Assembly (NCBI GenBank): GCA_003833135.1
Contig: QZLH01000022.1
Coordinates: forward strand, 151,920 to 198,458
Length of the DNA: 46,539 nt
Reading direction: 5' to 3'
Source: Oehlia diaphana
Lineage: Eukaryota; Glomeromycota; Glomeromycetes; Glomerales; Glomeraceae
Position 1 is the first letter of the stretch. Every line of letters starts with the position of its first letter. Made by a program: the position numbers and the translations under genes. Positions 1-9,689 of the stretch are shown here, piece by piece. The notes under the pieces are model-generated. The model was not told the origin of the DNA and ran no database searches. It worked only from the letters and a program-made list of their open reading frames with translations.

Positions 1-797
1 GTTAATTAATTATAGTAAATTAACCGTTAATTATGTTACTTATAATTAGTTTAAAATGGTTAATTAACCGTTACTTTAAATCAACCAATAAAAATGCAGA
101 ATTTAAGTCATGTGATTTTAGTTATAATTTGTTAATTATTGGTAAAAAATGGTATAGATCTATTTTATAATTTATACATTATATAACTTGATAATCTTTT
201 TTTTTATGATCTTTTTTTCTTTTTTTTTAATACATTTATTTTTTACATAATTTTTAAAAAAAATTCTTGCAATTATAGAGAAAAAGAAAGGAAAAGTTTG
301 GAAGCATTAGAAAATTACTGAAACAGAAAGTAATAATAAAAAACATCCTTCTGTAACTTGTAATTATTGCTCCAAAACTTTTGAATGTAGTACTGCTAAA
401 AGAAAGTAAGAGCATCTTAATAAGAGCTTCATATAGTACAAAAACATCTCAACAAACTACAGAAATTTCTAATATTACTAATATTACTGAAGCATCTCAA
501 TTATCTATTTCTTTTACAGTAAAGCAACAAAATAAGCATTTAAAAAATGCAAAAATTGAAAACTTTATGCATAGTATAAGTGAAGAAGAACAGAATACTT
601 TTGAAATTTTACAAGCCCAATAAAATATATAAGATTTATTATAATTATTTTAATAAATAAATAAATTTTATTATTTTATTTTATTATTTATAAAAATTAA
701 TATATTAGTTAACTATAGGTTAATTAACCGTTAATTAACCGTTAATTAACCAGTTAATTAACCAAATTTATAATTAACCATTATTTTCCCATCCCTA
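1..797. mobile_element. Right part of a decayed hAT-like DNA transposon
   Basis: The segment carries many copies of the palindrome GGTTAATTAACC (near 56-72 and 716-776) and ends with CCATCCCTA, the reverse complement of TAGGGATGG. The element at 10886-11741 begins with the same nine bases and has an 8-bp target duplication, so both belong to one hAT-like terminal type. The left end lies outside the window, so no duplication can be checked here. A broken BED-finger coding relic (281-623) sits inside it. The right end abuts a Crinkler-like pseudogene, which it may have truncated. Confidence 0.65.
281..623 (+). pseudogene. BED zinc-finger transposase N-terminus, broken
   Basis: Reading from about 335, the sequence encodes KHPSVTCNYCSKTFECSTAK. 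This is the Cys-x2-Cys half of a BED-type zinc finger, with the two cysteine codons at 359 and 368. A stop follows at 407, a His codon at 413, and then a frame change into a 60-residue polar stretch ending at 623. BED fingers are the usual DNA-binding N-terminus of hAT transposases, which agrees with the surrounding element. There is no catalytic RNase H-like domain, so the element is non-autonomous. The frameshift and internal stop make it a pseudogene. Confidence 0.55.
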
Positions 798-1375
798 ACC
801 AGATGCCACTGTCCAGTAACCTGGAAGTCTTCATTTTAGAGGGACCACCTTTAGCTATCAAGAATTCTGCTAGTTTTTTTTCTCAGAGTCTTTGATCAGC
901 ACATAAATCAAAAATCCTAGGAACATATATCGAAAAAGATCAATAGTAGGCTTGGGTTTCCTTTTTTATTAAGCGTTTCGATCATTTTTCTGAAGGTGGC
1001 ATATTGTATCTCCTTCTACAATGAATTGATGGTAAAGATTAATCAGCTTGAAAAGCTAAGCACTCTATCTTCGCCAATTTTTCCAAATAATTTATTCTGG
1101 ATAGAACGTCCGCAAAGGCAGACAAGCCAGCATGCCTGTCAAATAACAGAAAATGAATTTTAGATTTTAATTTTACGTGACTCATCAGCTTCATATACCC
1201 ACTTGTCTGATTATAGATATCCTTGATGATCTCCTGATTAATGGTAAACCGTAGTCTGTCGCAAACTTTCTATATAAGTCTCACACTTGATTAAACGTGA
1301 AATTGGGTTATAAATGGTTCAAAGACATTAAAGGGTGATGTAGAAGTTTTTTCTGATTTTAGATGTAGATTATTG
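798..1375 (-). pseudogene. Crinkler-like / P-loop NTPase C-terminal relic
   Basis: On the minus strand, broken frames give SPFNVFEPFITQFH (about 1345-1298), then a TINQEIIKDIYNQTSG stretch, then GLVCLCGRSIQNKLFG (about 1135-1085), and finally EKKLAEFLIAKGGPSK (about 890-830). This order resembles, from memory, the C-terminal half of the Crinkler-like/AAA-type NTPases that are expanded in Rhizophagus: sensor-like helices, then a xHAGLVCLCG segment, then KLAEFLxAxG. At least three frameshifts and several stops are needed to join the pieces, so no functional product is expected. The fragment ends at the hAT terminus at 797, and a different pseudogene begins immediately upstream. The family name is a recollection of the AM-fungal repertoire and was not searched. 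Confidence 0.45.
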
Positions 1376-1926
1376 AAGGTGCCGATGGCAACTATAGACC
1401 AGATACTACTCCATTATTTAAAGGCTTCTTCGCCATCAAAGAAAATAATCTGAAGTGTTGTATTATGTTGTTTTCCCTTATCGAGATACTTACTGTATCT
1501 AGACTATATGCTAAATCCACCAACATAACACGAGGTACAGCACTGATAGTTTTTCATGGCACAAAAAGTTTCCAGGCACGAGGATCTAACATCTTCATTC
1601 GCTTCATACATTTTATTGAACTTATCAATGAAGAGAACAAAGCTACTATTCCAATATCTTCATTGAAATCATTGGCAAAATTTAATTTCAAATCATTAAT
1701 AGACCGAAAACAGAACTGGCAGATTTGATATCGATGTCACCTGCCTAATGCCATCCAGAATCTTTCCACAGTTTCTATATCTCTGGATCAGTATAGTAGA
1801 ATATATGATGCTCTTGTAGAATTTTACTATTAATTTCACTATTAACCGCCCATTTTCTTTCTGCTCTTGTAGCTGTAGAGAAAAATTCGTAAGAACGATG
1901 GAATAAATAACTAAATATGATGCCAA
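1376..1926 (-). pseudogene. Glutaminyl-peptide cyclotransferase relic
   Basis: The minus strand encodes ISAVPRVMLVDLAYSLD (about 1547-1493) and, one frame over, LQIIFFDGEEAFK (about 1457-1420). These match the SAVPxxMLxDLA and LQxIFFDGEEAF core of glutaminyl-peptide cyclotransferases, M28-type zinc enzymes that form N-terminal pyroglutamate. The GEE acid pair (zinc ligand and catalytic base in the family) is visible. Upstream, STILIQRYRNCGKILDGIRQ (near 1800-1740) fits the N-terminal helical region. Stops, a frameshift between the two core motifs, loss of the zinc-binding His-Asp segment and absence of the C-terminal third show that it is dead. It runs directly into the Crinkler-like relic, giving a chimeric junction near 1375. 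Confidence 0.6.
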
Positions 1927-2669
1927 TATTTCTTATTTTCTTCTTCCGTAATAGGTCTTTTTCTCCTGAGCTCTAATGGACAGTGAGAAAACATATTGGT
2001 ATTATTATTGTTTGAAACTGCAAATTTCCTATTCAAGAGGTAAAATTTTTGCCTACATTTTTAATTTTGTCCTTTAGTAATATCTTTAAAATTATCACCG
2101 AGAGCAATAACAGCCTTTCAAAGGTCCATATTCTTATAATTAAACTCGGTTTCATAATTCATCTCATGATAGATAAGAAACTTGAGGTGTTCTTGAGACT
2201 ACCTAAGGCAACTTCAGCTCCATTAATATTGTTTTTGATCATAAACGTCGGCCATTAAAGAATCAAAAATAAAGTGTTTCCTAATAATATACAATTTAAT
2301 AATACAAGCATTTTGCTGTCAACCATCCAGATTTCTTGCTGAAGATAGCACAAGTATAAGGCTCAATACTGGGAGAATGAATGTAAAGGGGCGCAAAAAA
2401 AATTTTTAGAGGAAGAAGTACTTGAGGGTATATATATACCCTTTCTGAACTCATCACGACTAATAAAAAAATAGACTCTTTTATTATGATGATATAAATA
2501 TTGAAAAAATAGTAATAAAAAAGTAAAAAAATCAATTCATCAGCAAAAAAATTTATGTGAAAGAAATGGTTAATAAGGTTTGCATGGAAAATTCTCATTT
2601 TTATCATGATTTACTGTTACTCAATTTTCAATCGTATGGTTGACCATATTTGACTAAGAGGTATTAAGT
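1927..2669. other. No supported gene
   Basis: Short minus-strand stretches around 2040-2250 look weakly coding but are broken by stops and match nothing I recognise. A 103-codon open frame at 2296-2607 (-) is rich in Phe/Ile/Tyr, as expected from AT-rich DNA, and is not called. Confidence 0.4.
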
Positions 2670-3180
2670 AAAGTAGTACTGTACGGTAATACAATTATAG
2701 TGCATATCACTATACATAGGTGTCTATACATAACATCTTTTCTATATAATCCAAATTCAGACGGACTTTAATCCTTTTTGTTCGTACGTTTATTTCTAAT
2801 AGATAAAATTTTTATACTAGTACGAACAAATGCTTTAAAAAAATTTTCGATTTTGAATTTTCGTACATGTTTTGTTTTTTTTAATAAAATACTTTATGTT
2901 AAAAAATATAAATATATCAATTATACTCTTTGAAGATAAGCTTATAAATTTCTATTTCTTTAATAATATTCAGCTATATAATAATAAAATTGACTCATAA
3001 AGTCCTAATAATTATATAAAACTATTCAAATTCAGGATTTACTAATTCAATTGTCATATTTACAATTATTTTTTTTCTTCAAAGCTAGTATGGAAAATTA
3101 AAATTTATTTTAATAGTCCGTCTGAGTACGGAAAAATTAAAATATTTTTTTAAATTTGTAGTACCATACAGTACTATTTT
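2670..3180. mobile_element. TIR element with nested inverted repeats
   Basis: The outer arms are AGTAGTACTGTACGGTAATAC at the left (from about 2672) and its imperfect inverse TAGTACCATACAGTACTA at the right (to about 3176). Inside them lies a second inverted pair, TCAGACGGACT (about 2757) and AGTCCGTCTGA (to about 3124), and a third small pair, TTTGTTCGTAC and GTACGAACAAA. No open frame is present. Nested palindromic arms without coding capacity fit a MITE or foldback element. No target duplication was identified. Confidence 0.5.
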
Positions 3181-3318
3181 ACTATATATTTGTGGGAAAT
3201 GTTGTAGTAATAATTTACTCATTTCACTAAAAACAACAAAAGAAATCGAGATTTTAAAAACTAGGAATGATAAAGTCTGGGATCACTGTCATATCATAGG
3301 TAAGTTTCGAGGAGCATT

Positions 3319-3496
3319 TAAGGTTGCTTGCCAAAACCTCTCCAAAATCCTGCGATAAATTTCGGCAAGATTTTACTATATGTTTACTATAGTTTCGGCA
3401 AAGTTTCGGCAGGATTTTTAATATGATTTAATATAGTTTCGGCATTTTCCGTATAGGTTTTGGCAGTTATTAAGAAGGTTTCGGCAAGCAACCTTA
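3319..3496. mobile_element. 178-bp hAT-like MITE with 8-bp target duplication
   Basis: The element begins TAAGGTTGCTTGCC and ends GGCAAGCAACCTTA, which are perfect 14-bp inverted repeats. It is flanked on both sides by GGAGCATT (3311-3318 and 3497-3504), an exact 8-bp target-site duplication as made by hAT-type transposases. The interior holds four to five copies of TTTCGGCA. It has no coding capacity. Confidence 0.8.
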
Positions 3497-3640
3497 GGAG
3501 CATTGCATAATAAAGCGAGTCTCCTATGACTCAAGTATATCGAGATTGAAAAGGTATTCTATGCGAAGAATGTAAGTATCCGATCAAAGGATCATATATT
3601 ATTTCTAGCCAAAGGACCTTATGTTCCATAGATACCAAGT

Positions 3641-4149
3641 TAGGGATTAGAATCAATTTTACAATAATCGAATTTATCGAAAATCGATAAGAATCGATTT
3701 TAAATCGATTATCAAATAAAAATCGAATTTACTTATTGTGGCGCAGTAGCATTAACAAGATTTCCCCTGTGTACCCTACAAGTTTTAGTTTTATTTCGGT
3801 TGATAAAAACCTATTTGTCACTCATTATTTGTCACATAGTTAATTTCTTAATTTCTTAATGCCAGCCGTTTCGTGATATTTTTGTAGGGTAATGCTAGGT
3901 AGTCCGTTAAGAAGTTAGGTCATTGTCACGTGACATTACAAAATCCAAAAGAGGAAATATTGTTGTCCAATGAAATTCAAGTTATGTTGCACAAAATTCC
4001 CAAAAAGGGTATTTTTATGTAGATCTTAATGAATTTCTAATAGTCACGTGACTGGCAGTAGTATAATTTCGATTAACGATTAATCGATGATTAATCGATT
4101 CTAAAATCGATTCTAATAATGATAATCGATTCCAATTCCAATTAAAATA
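3641..4149. mobile_element. hAT-like MITE with ATCGATT subterminal repeats
   Basis: The left end TAGGGATTAGAATC and the diverged right end (inverse GGAATTGGAATCGATT) enclose dense copies of AATCGATT in both orientations near each end. ACCAAGT flanks the element at 3634-3640 and 4150-4156, a seven-base match that is probably the remains of an 8-bp duplication. The TAGGGAT start is shared with the hAT-like elements at 1-797 and 10886-11741. A smaller element (3759-3905) is nested inside it. Two CACGTG sites occur at about 3928 and 4045. Confidence 0.6.
3759..3905. mobile_element. Nested, diverged copy of the GATTTACCC MITE
   Basis: The left end GATTTCCCCTGTGTACCC and right end TGTAGGGTAATGCTAGGT match the ends of the intact element at 6238-6445. 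The two copies share a nearly identical stretch of about 60 bp (3813-3875 versus 6353-6415) covering ATTATTTGTCACATAG and TTTCTTAATGCC. This copy is about 60 bp shorter in the left half. Its position inside the ATCGATT element shows that it inserted later. Confidence 0.65.
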
Positions 4150-4899
4150 ACCAAGTGTTGGATCTTATCAGATATCACAAGTTTAAAAAGGGCAAAATTT
4201 CACGTATAAAAAATCACGCTAAACTTGAGGATCCATGGGACATGCAATACTATTATTTTACTTAATAATGAGAATTTTTTGAAATTATCTTAGTAGTGAA
4301 AAATATCAAATTTATTGTAATAGTAAGAATTATTGAATTTATCTAGTAGTAAATTTTCTGTATTTCTTTGATAATAAGAATTTTCAGATTTATTTAATAA
4401 TAAAAATTTTCATATTTATTTAGCAATAAAATTTACATTTTTTAGTAAAAGAATTTTCATTATTTATAATAAAATTTTCAAGTTATAAGAAACTGCCATT
4501 GCAAATAAAAGTTATTATACTATAAATCTACTTCGGTTAATAAAATGTTTTGCATTCTGCAAAAACAAAACTCTAACTCTTCAAGTAATAAATTCAAGTT
4601 TGCAATTGTAGCGTAGAAACTTCATCATATACAGTAGGTTAATCTCGCACTTGTATTTATTTTTTTTATCACTTGCATATATTAATAAAGAATCTTCACG
4701 CTTATCACTTGATATTAAACTGGAAAGTTGGTAAAGTATTAATATTTTGTGTAACCAATTATGTTTGTCAGTAATGTTATAATAAACCATTCTTCTTAAG
4801 ATAAATTAAGTTGTGTATTTATTAATCTCATTATCATTGTACACTAAGAGTTTTGTACTAATTTTACTCTTAGGATTCAATGACTCACGCATTAAAAAT
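4150..4899. other. No supported gene
   Basis: This is AT-rich sequence with a degenerate series of TAATAATAAGAATTTT-like units between about 4258 and 4470. A 69-codon open frame on the minus strand (4581-4790) starts with ATG but has no recognisable motif and is not called. Confidence 0.4.
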
Positions 4900-5400
4900 A
4901 TGCATATTGATAATCATCAATATGAAACAGCCATGGAGTTACGAACCACTATTATGAATCAGGACGATTATTATAAAAGGTTCATGTTCGCCAATGGATA
5001 TAACGATAATGCAAAATATCTTGTAATTTTTACAGATATAATTGATGATGATGATGTAATGGAATGTTTCATAGAACTAGATTTGTTCAGCTGGTATATA
5101 TATATATGGTTCAGGCCGAATTCGAACACTTTGAAATTATATGTCAATGATTATTCTTAATGGATGGAACTAAAGAACTTGATGATAGGGAAATATCCTA
5201 ATGCTAAGCAAATAAACATGGGTAAGTATTGTCATTTAAGGATCTAATAGATAAATCATTATATAATATTTGGTAAAAGTTATGTAACTATAGTACAATT
5301 CCTTTAATTTTATCATTTTCCAGATGCATTTTTCCTTGAGAAAGTTACTTTCTTCAAAATGTATTTATCATTCCTTAAACATAAGGTTAATTCTACCTGA
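4900..5400 (+). pseudogene. Unrecognised two-exon gene with in-frame stop
   Basis: From ATG 4900 an acidic reading frame runs 86 codons to a TAA at 5158. It then continues in the same frame with coding-like residues (WMELKNLMIGKYPNAKQINM) up to a canonical donor GTAAGT at 5222. An acceptor TTTCCAG ends at 5323, and the joined frame goes on with DAFFLEKVTFFKMYLSFLKH to TGA 5398-5400. The splice junction keeps frame, which argues that this was a real gene. The TAA before the intron would truncate it, so it is either a recent pseudogene, a 86-residue protein, or a sequencing error. An Asp-rich tract follows FTDII. I recognise no domain. Confidence 0.35.
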
Positions 5401-5424
5401 GTAGCTAATATTCGAATTGGAGAA

Positions 5425-5691
5425 ATGTTTTTCCTCCCAACAAATTATCATATTACATATAAACGAAGTAATTTTATTGTACCAATAATGGAAGTAGTTA
5501 CATGTTCTATTTTTGCAACCAATGAGCCAATTTTTTATGTATTAGTTGTTGTTTCGACAATATTTTTTATTTTGTTGAATAAAGTATCGATATTTTTTGC
5601 ATGTATGAAACGAGTTTCACAATACAAAATCCAAGAATTTGCTTACATGCCAGTAATAAAAAAACATAAATCATTTCACCTGACCATATAA
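5425..5691 (+). CDS. Hypothetical small protein with one membrane segment
   Basis: An ATG-initiated frame of 88 codons begins 24 bases after the end of the preceding broken gene. Residues about 36-60 (PIFYVLVVVSTIFFILLNKV) form one strongly hydrophobic helix, and the C-terminus is Lys/His-rich. No family is recognised. AT-rich DNA readily gives hydrophobic open frames of this size, so the call is weak. It could be a further exon of the upstream gene or chance. Confidence 0.2.
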   Translation: MFFLPTNYHITYKRSNFIVPIMEVVTCSIFATNEPIFYVLVVVSTIFFILLNKVSIFFACMKRVSQYKIQEFAYMPVIKKHKSFHLTI

Positions 5692-5726
5692 AAAAGTATT
5701 TCGAATCTTTTGTATCATACTGATAC

Positions 5727-5742
5727 GTTCACTGAAGTGAAC
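5727..5742. repeat. Perfect short palindrome
   Basis: GTTCACT-GA-AGTGAAC is a perfect 7-bp inverted repeat. It directly follows a second one, TATCA-TAC-TGATA (5713-5725). Function is unknown; it could be a transcription-factor site or the tip of a decayed MITE. Confidence 0.5.
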
Positions 5743-5976
5743 CGCCTCAGTACGAGGAAAGTGGGAAGGCGCTTATTCTTTTGATTCACTTTGATTCACC
5801 TGAGAAAATCTATATCTTATGAAGTTCCTCCAACTAGCTAGATTATTGGATATCTTTGTCATGTGAGATCGATCACCTGAAATGCGCAGAAAAGACATCG
5901 GGAAAATTCTTGCCGAAGAATAGGGGCTGTGCGGCGTAGGATTGGCATTATTTTTTTCTCTTGTATAAAAAGTGTT

Positions 5977-6156
5977 ATGGAATCCGAGCTTGCCTTACTT
6001 AGAGAAGAAAATGCCAGAGTTATGGCTATGATAACTGGGCTCGAGTTCGAGAAAGCTGAACTTATTGAAAGAGTCGCGAAACTGGAAGAGAAGCAGTTGG
6101 AGAACGTAATAATAAAAAACTTATTACATGCGTCACAAGTATCGCGAAAAACATGA
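5977..6156 (+). CDS. Short coiled-coil protein, probably a truncated N-terminus
   Basis: ATG 5977 opens a 59-codon frame starting MESELALLREENARV and continuing GLEFEKAELIERVAKLEEKQ. It shows a clear heptad pattern of Leu/Ala/Ile with Glu/Lys flanks, giving about 40 residues of coiled coil. Similar ELxxLRxENAELxxRVxxLEExQ starts are common at the N-termini of Rhizophagus repeat-associated and effector-like proteins (recollection, not searched). Composition is far less AT-driven than in the surrounding frames, which supports past coding. The frame stops 80 bases before a MITE (6238), so a longer protein may have been cut off. A TATAAAA at 5964 is too close to the ATG to be its TATA box. Confidence 0.4.
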   Translation: MESELALLREENARVMAMITGLEFEKAELIERVAKLEEKQLENVIIKNLLHASQVSRKT

Positions 6157-6237
6157 TTATATTACAGCTATTTGCAAAAATAACGGACCACCCAATTCAT
6201 CTTTGCTCCGAAGTTTCCTACGCAGTCATACGCAGTC

Positions 6238-6445
6238 GATTTACCCAGCGTACCCCACAAAAATGTCATGAAAAATCACGTGATCGTTTTTTGTCACATG
6301 CGTCACACTCTTCCTTGTTTCCATTTTTCATAAGTATCTGGGGTGTGAAATCCTATTTGACACATTATTTGTCACATAGTTAATTTCTTAATTTCTTAAT
6401 GCCGGCCGTTTCGTGACATTTTTTGTAAGGTACGCTGGGTAAATC
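6238..6445. mobile_element. 208-bp MITE with 17-bp perfect TIRs
   Basis: The ends GATTTACCCAGCGTACC and GGTACGCTGGGTAAATC are exact inverse repeats, and the similarity continues inward (CACAAAAATGTCATGAAA versus CGTTTCGTGACATTTTTTG). A CACGTG lies at about 6278. A second copy is nested at 3759-3905. No clear target duplication is visible, so the superfamily is unassigned. Confidence 0.75.
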
Positions 6446-7883
6446 ATATATTATAGGCTGCGCATAATGGTGTAAATCGGCGGTGTTTGCATTATTGTGC
6501 AGTTATTATTAGCATCAGGCATATATAATGCATCAAACGAACTGATAAAGGTTATATCTAAACATTTTTGGTGAATGTATATTTCCACGATGAATTTTTA
6601 ATAAGCACGTAATAAGATTTCATAAATGACAATTTTTCTTTTATTTTAAAAAAAAATATTAAAAATAATGTATGTATATTATGTAACTAAAATTGAAACT
6701 AAGTATTACTATCTAATTAGTATTTAGAAAAATTAAAATTTTTTTGTAAGTATTACAATAAATTTGTAAAAAAAAGGTTTTTTCCATTCCAATACAAAAT
6801 GTCCATTATATAAATGTTTTATTTGCCTGCATAAAATTTTTTTTAATAGAGCTCAACTTCTTGCTGTTAAAATGAAAGGTAAAACAATACGTGCATTGCA
6901 TTAACTGAATCTTAAGAAATTGGAATATCCAAGTATCATATTATTGACTGTAATGGATTACATTCAGGTAGTAAGTTGCCTTGAGAGAAGATATTGTCAT
7001 GTCTAAAATTTTTACTGGTAGCATAAGAATTAAATTCATCATTATTATTCCATAAATAGGATTCTGAAATTAAGCGATGATATGGTTAGTTTAATATTTA
7101 CATATAAAAAAACAACTGAAAGTTCAACAAAAAAAAAAGAAATCTTCTTTGATGTTCGTTTTAAAAATAAAAGTAATAACGTTTATTTATTTATTTATTT
7201 TTATATGAAAAAGTTTTCTTTTGTTCTTTAATTCTAATTAAGAAAAAAAAAAAAAAAAAGAATTAACTTAAATTGCTATATGACTTCAATAAATTGTAGG
7301 AGAAAAGACTTAAAGGCGTATTATGGACTCCGTATGATAAAAACAAAAAAGTATTCTAGTTTTGCTTTTTCGAATTTCTTAAAAATGCATCGTTATGTAA
7401 TTATGCCTAATATTATATATATTACTAATTTGTAAAATAGAAATTCATTAATATGATTAGCCGTAATTAGTTTAACTTTTATGGTATCGATCGTCCTTGC
7501 GGAATAAAATAAAAAACTATATACGTTTTAAATTTACAAAAAAACAAAGAAAAAATGCCCAAAAAAATTACCTTACGAAGGTATATATCGGAATCATATT
7601 CCTTTGCGGCAAAAATGACTCATATTCTTATGAGTCATACTTGGTAATCCATAAAAGATAAGAAGAATTCTTTTTTTGATTACCTTGTGACCCAAAAGAT
7701 TTAAATTTTAAAGTCATGAATGATAAGATCGGTAATAGTATTGTAAATCAAATTTCAAAACAATAATTGTTATTTACTAAAAAATTCATCCATTCTTTTC
7801 CAAAGATAAGATGATTGGTTGGGTGTTAATTTAACTTCCTTATATAGAATGATGTGCAATAATTCTTGACTACCGTACCCGCC
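6446..7883. other. Intergenic, no gene seen
   Basis: Very AT-rich sequence with homopolymer runs and no coding-like frame on either strand. The only ordered structure noted is the palindrome at 7615-7638. Confidence 0.5.
7615..7638. promoter_or_regulatory. Inverted pair of TGACTCA (Gcn4/AP-1-type) sites
   Basis: ATGACTCAT-ATTCTT-ATGAGTCAT is a perfect 9-bp inverted repeat. Each arm contains the consensus TGACTCA bound by Gcn4/AP-1-class bZIP factors. No gene start lies close by, so a regulatory role is only a possibility. Confidence 0.3.
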
Positions 7884-8027
7884 GCAGTGATGTGCATTTT
7901 GTGCTTCCAATAAAATAAAATTCAGATTGGAAGCTTCAAATCCAAAGGGTTTATTAGTAAATTATGCTTCCAAATCTTCCAAAGGTACTTCCAGGAGTGC
8001 TTCCAATCTTCCAATGGCACATCACTA
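7884..8027. mobile_element. Small hAT-like MITE
   Basis: The left end CAGTGATGTGCATT and right end GGCACATCACTA are inverse repeats of CAGTGATGTGC, a typical hAT terminus. The interior repeats CTTCCAA many times. ACCGTAC occurs just outside both ends (7872-7878 and 8028-8034), separated from the left TIR by six bases, and may be the target duplication. Confidence 0.55.
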
Positions 8028-8229
8028 ACCGTACGTTTCACGAGAAAATTTTTTAAGTTCATTAAATTAAACGCGTTTTATATTAATTATACCGTATCGT
8101 AAAACAAACTGAAAATTTTCATAAATTGTCCTCATTTTTCGCATTGTTATTTCTTTACGAAATAGGTTAAATAGATTTCCAAATTTGTTGCAACTATGGG
8201 TGAGATTCATATGATGATGGCGTCAAGAA

Positions 8230-9420
8230 CAAAAGATATGTAAGATAAAAACGTATATATATACACACTCTCTTCTTTGACATTTTAAGCTGATTTTTTT
8301 GACGATTAAAAAACTTCGATATTTTTTAATAAAATTTTTTTTTTTCGCTCTAACGAATTATTTGTGCTTTATTTCGTCTTTATACTTCTTTTTTTTTTTT
8401 TAAATCATTTAATTTTACGATTTTCTATTATTCTTTTTATATAAAAATATTTTGAAAAATAAGAAAAATACATTCGCTTATTTCAATATTTTTTTTTAAT
8501 TATATACGCGATACAGCAATTACCCAACTTTTTTTTTTAATTTTGAAACAATCAGTTATGACAAATGGCGTACAAAATCAACATTATCCTACGATCAACC
8601 GTTCAATATCCTACGTGTCACAGAATCCTATTCGCAAACGTCGAAATAAAAGGAAATTAAGGAAATTAAGACATACTTTAATACGTCCAGATCCTTTTAC
8701 AAATCTACTATTTTATGGATCTGCTTTCTTTTAATTACCATTCCTAAAATCATTATTGCAATTCTGTATTTAATTACTGTAACACTGAAATTTATGACTT
8801 TTGTATACCACATTCAACATTCATTTATTTTATCAAAAAGATCGACAAAAAATTTTTCCATATATATGGTACATCCAAAAAAACGCCCTTTTTGATTCAT
8901 CAATTGTGTTACCTAACCCATTTATTCTTTTCCAAAAATTTCTTTTATTTAAATTCGGATATTTTTCTCCGTAACAATTAAATTTTTATGATAATATAAG
9001 CTTTTCCGCTATTTATATTAATCGATTTTTTTTTTGCAAAAATACATTTTTTTTAAAAAAAAAATGAATTTAGTAAGTTTAATTATATATATGTATTATA
9101 TAAATATGTAAAAATAAGAATTAAATTACTTATAACTTACAATCTAAAATAAATTACCAATTAATTTTTTAAATAATGAATTTAGAAAAAAAAAAAATTT
9201 ATACTAGTGTTGTTTCAGCGTTTACTAAAAAAATGTATCAGTTGTTCTAACCAACGCATTGTCTTTATTGAACTTGGCAAATAAGTACCGTGAAAGAGCA
9301 AATCATTTTAACATATATAAAGTCCCTCATTAGTTTATAAGACAAATTAACCCCATTTTTTAAAGGGACTTATTTCTACAAATAATTGAATATAGAATGT
9401 ATCTTAATTTGAGTTAGCAC
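8230..9420 (+). repeat. Segment repeated in inverted orientation at 40860-41620
   Basis: Reverse-complementing 41620-40860 gives the same ordered landmarks: AGATATGTAAGATAAAAACG, CATTCGCTTATT, ACAAAATCAACATTATCC, CCATTCCTAAAATCATT, AAATTCGGATATTTT, and TTATTGAACTTGGCAAA followed by AGAGCAAATCATTT. The copies are diverged with indels but colinear for about 1.1 kb against 0.76 kb. The intact small ORF at 8558 lies in this copy and the decayed one in the other. The partner segment 9690-10160 continues the duplication. Confidence 0.75.
8558..8734 (+). CDS. Small basic protein, family member 1
   Basis: An ATG at 8558 opens a 58-residue single-exon frame. Its parts are HYPTINRSISYV, a basic block RKRRNKRKLRKLR (about residues 26-38), and a C-terminus DPFTNLLFYGSAFF. 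The same arrangement (YPTI…SYV, Arg-rich block, FTNxxFxGSxF end) occurs in the ORFs at 22799 and 34660, so this is a diverged paralogue. No signal peptide, membrane segment or known domain is visible. The basic block suggests nucleic-acid binding or nuclear targeting, which is inference only. Conservation of the three-part plan across diverged DNA is the main evidence that the frame is real. It is short, and an upstream TTG would add five codons. Confidence 0.5.
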   Translation: MTNGVQNQHYPTINRSISYVSQNPIRKRRNKRKLRKLRHTLIRPDPFTNLLFYGSAFF

Positions 9421-9689
9421 CGTAGTTATAGGATATTTTTTTGATCACCCCAAAATTCTTCAACTATTTAATTTAGCTTTATTTTAAATTAAGCTAAAAT
9501 CATATGATAATAATATTGCTAAACAATAATAATAATATTGTATATCAATTATCTGTACTTTAAAAAAGAATAGTAATCTATTAACATTAACTAATTAAGA
9601 TGGAAAAATTAATATATTTCAATTTTCAATTATTAATTTATTATAAATTGCAAAAAAATGAAGGAAATTAAATATTTAAGAAAACTTTT

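Noticed and set aside
2296..2607. 103-codon minus-strand frame with hydrophobic stretches
   Set aside because: Composition is what AT-rich non-coding DNA gives; no motif, no splice support.
4581..4790. 69-codon minus-strand frame with ATG, divergent from the 4900 gene
   Set aside because: Some charged residues look coding-like, but there is no recognised motif or conserved copy.
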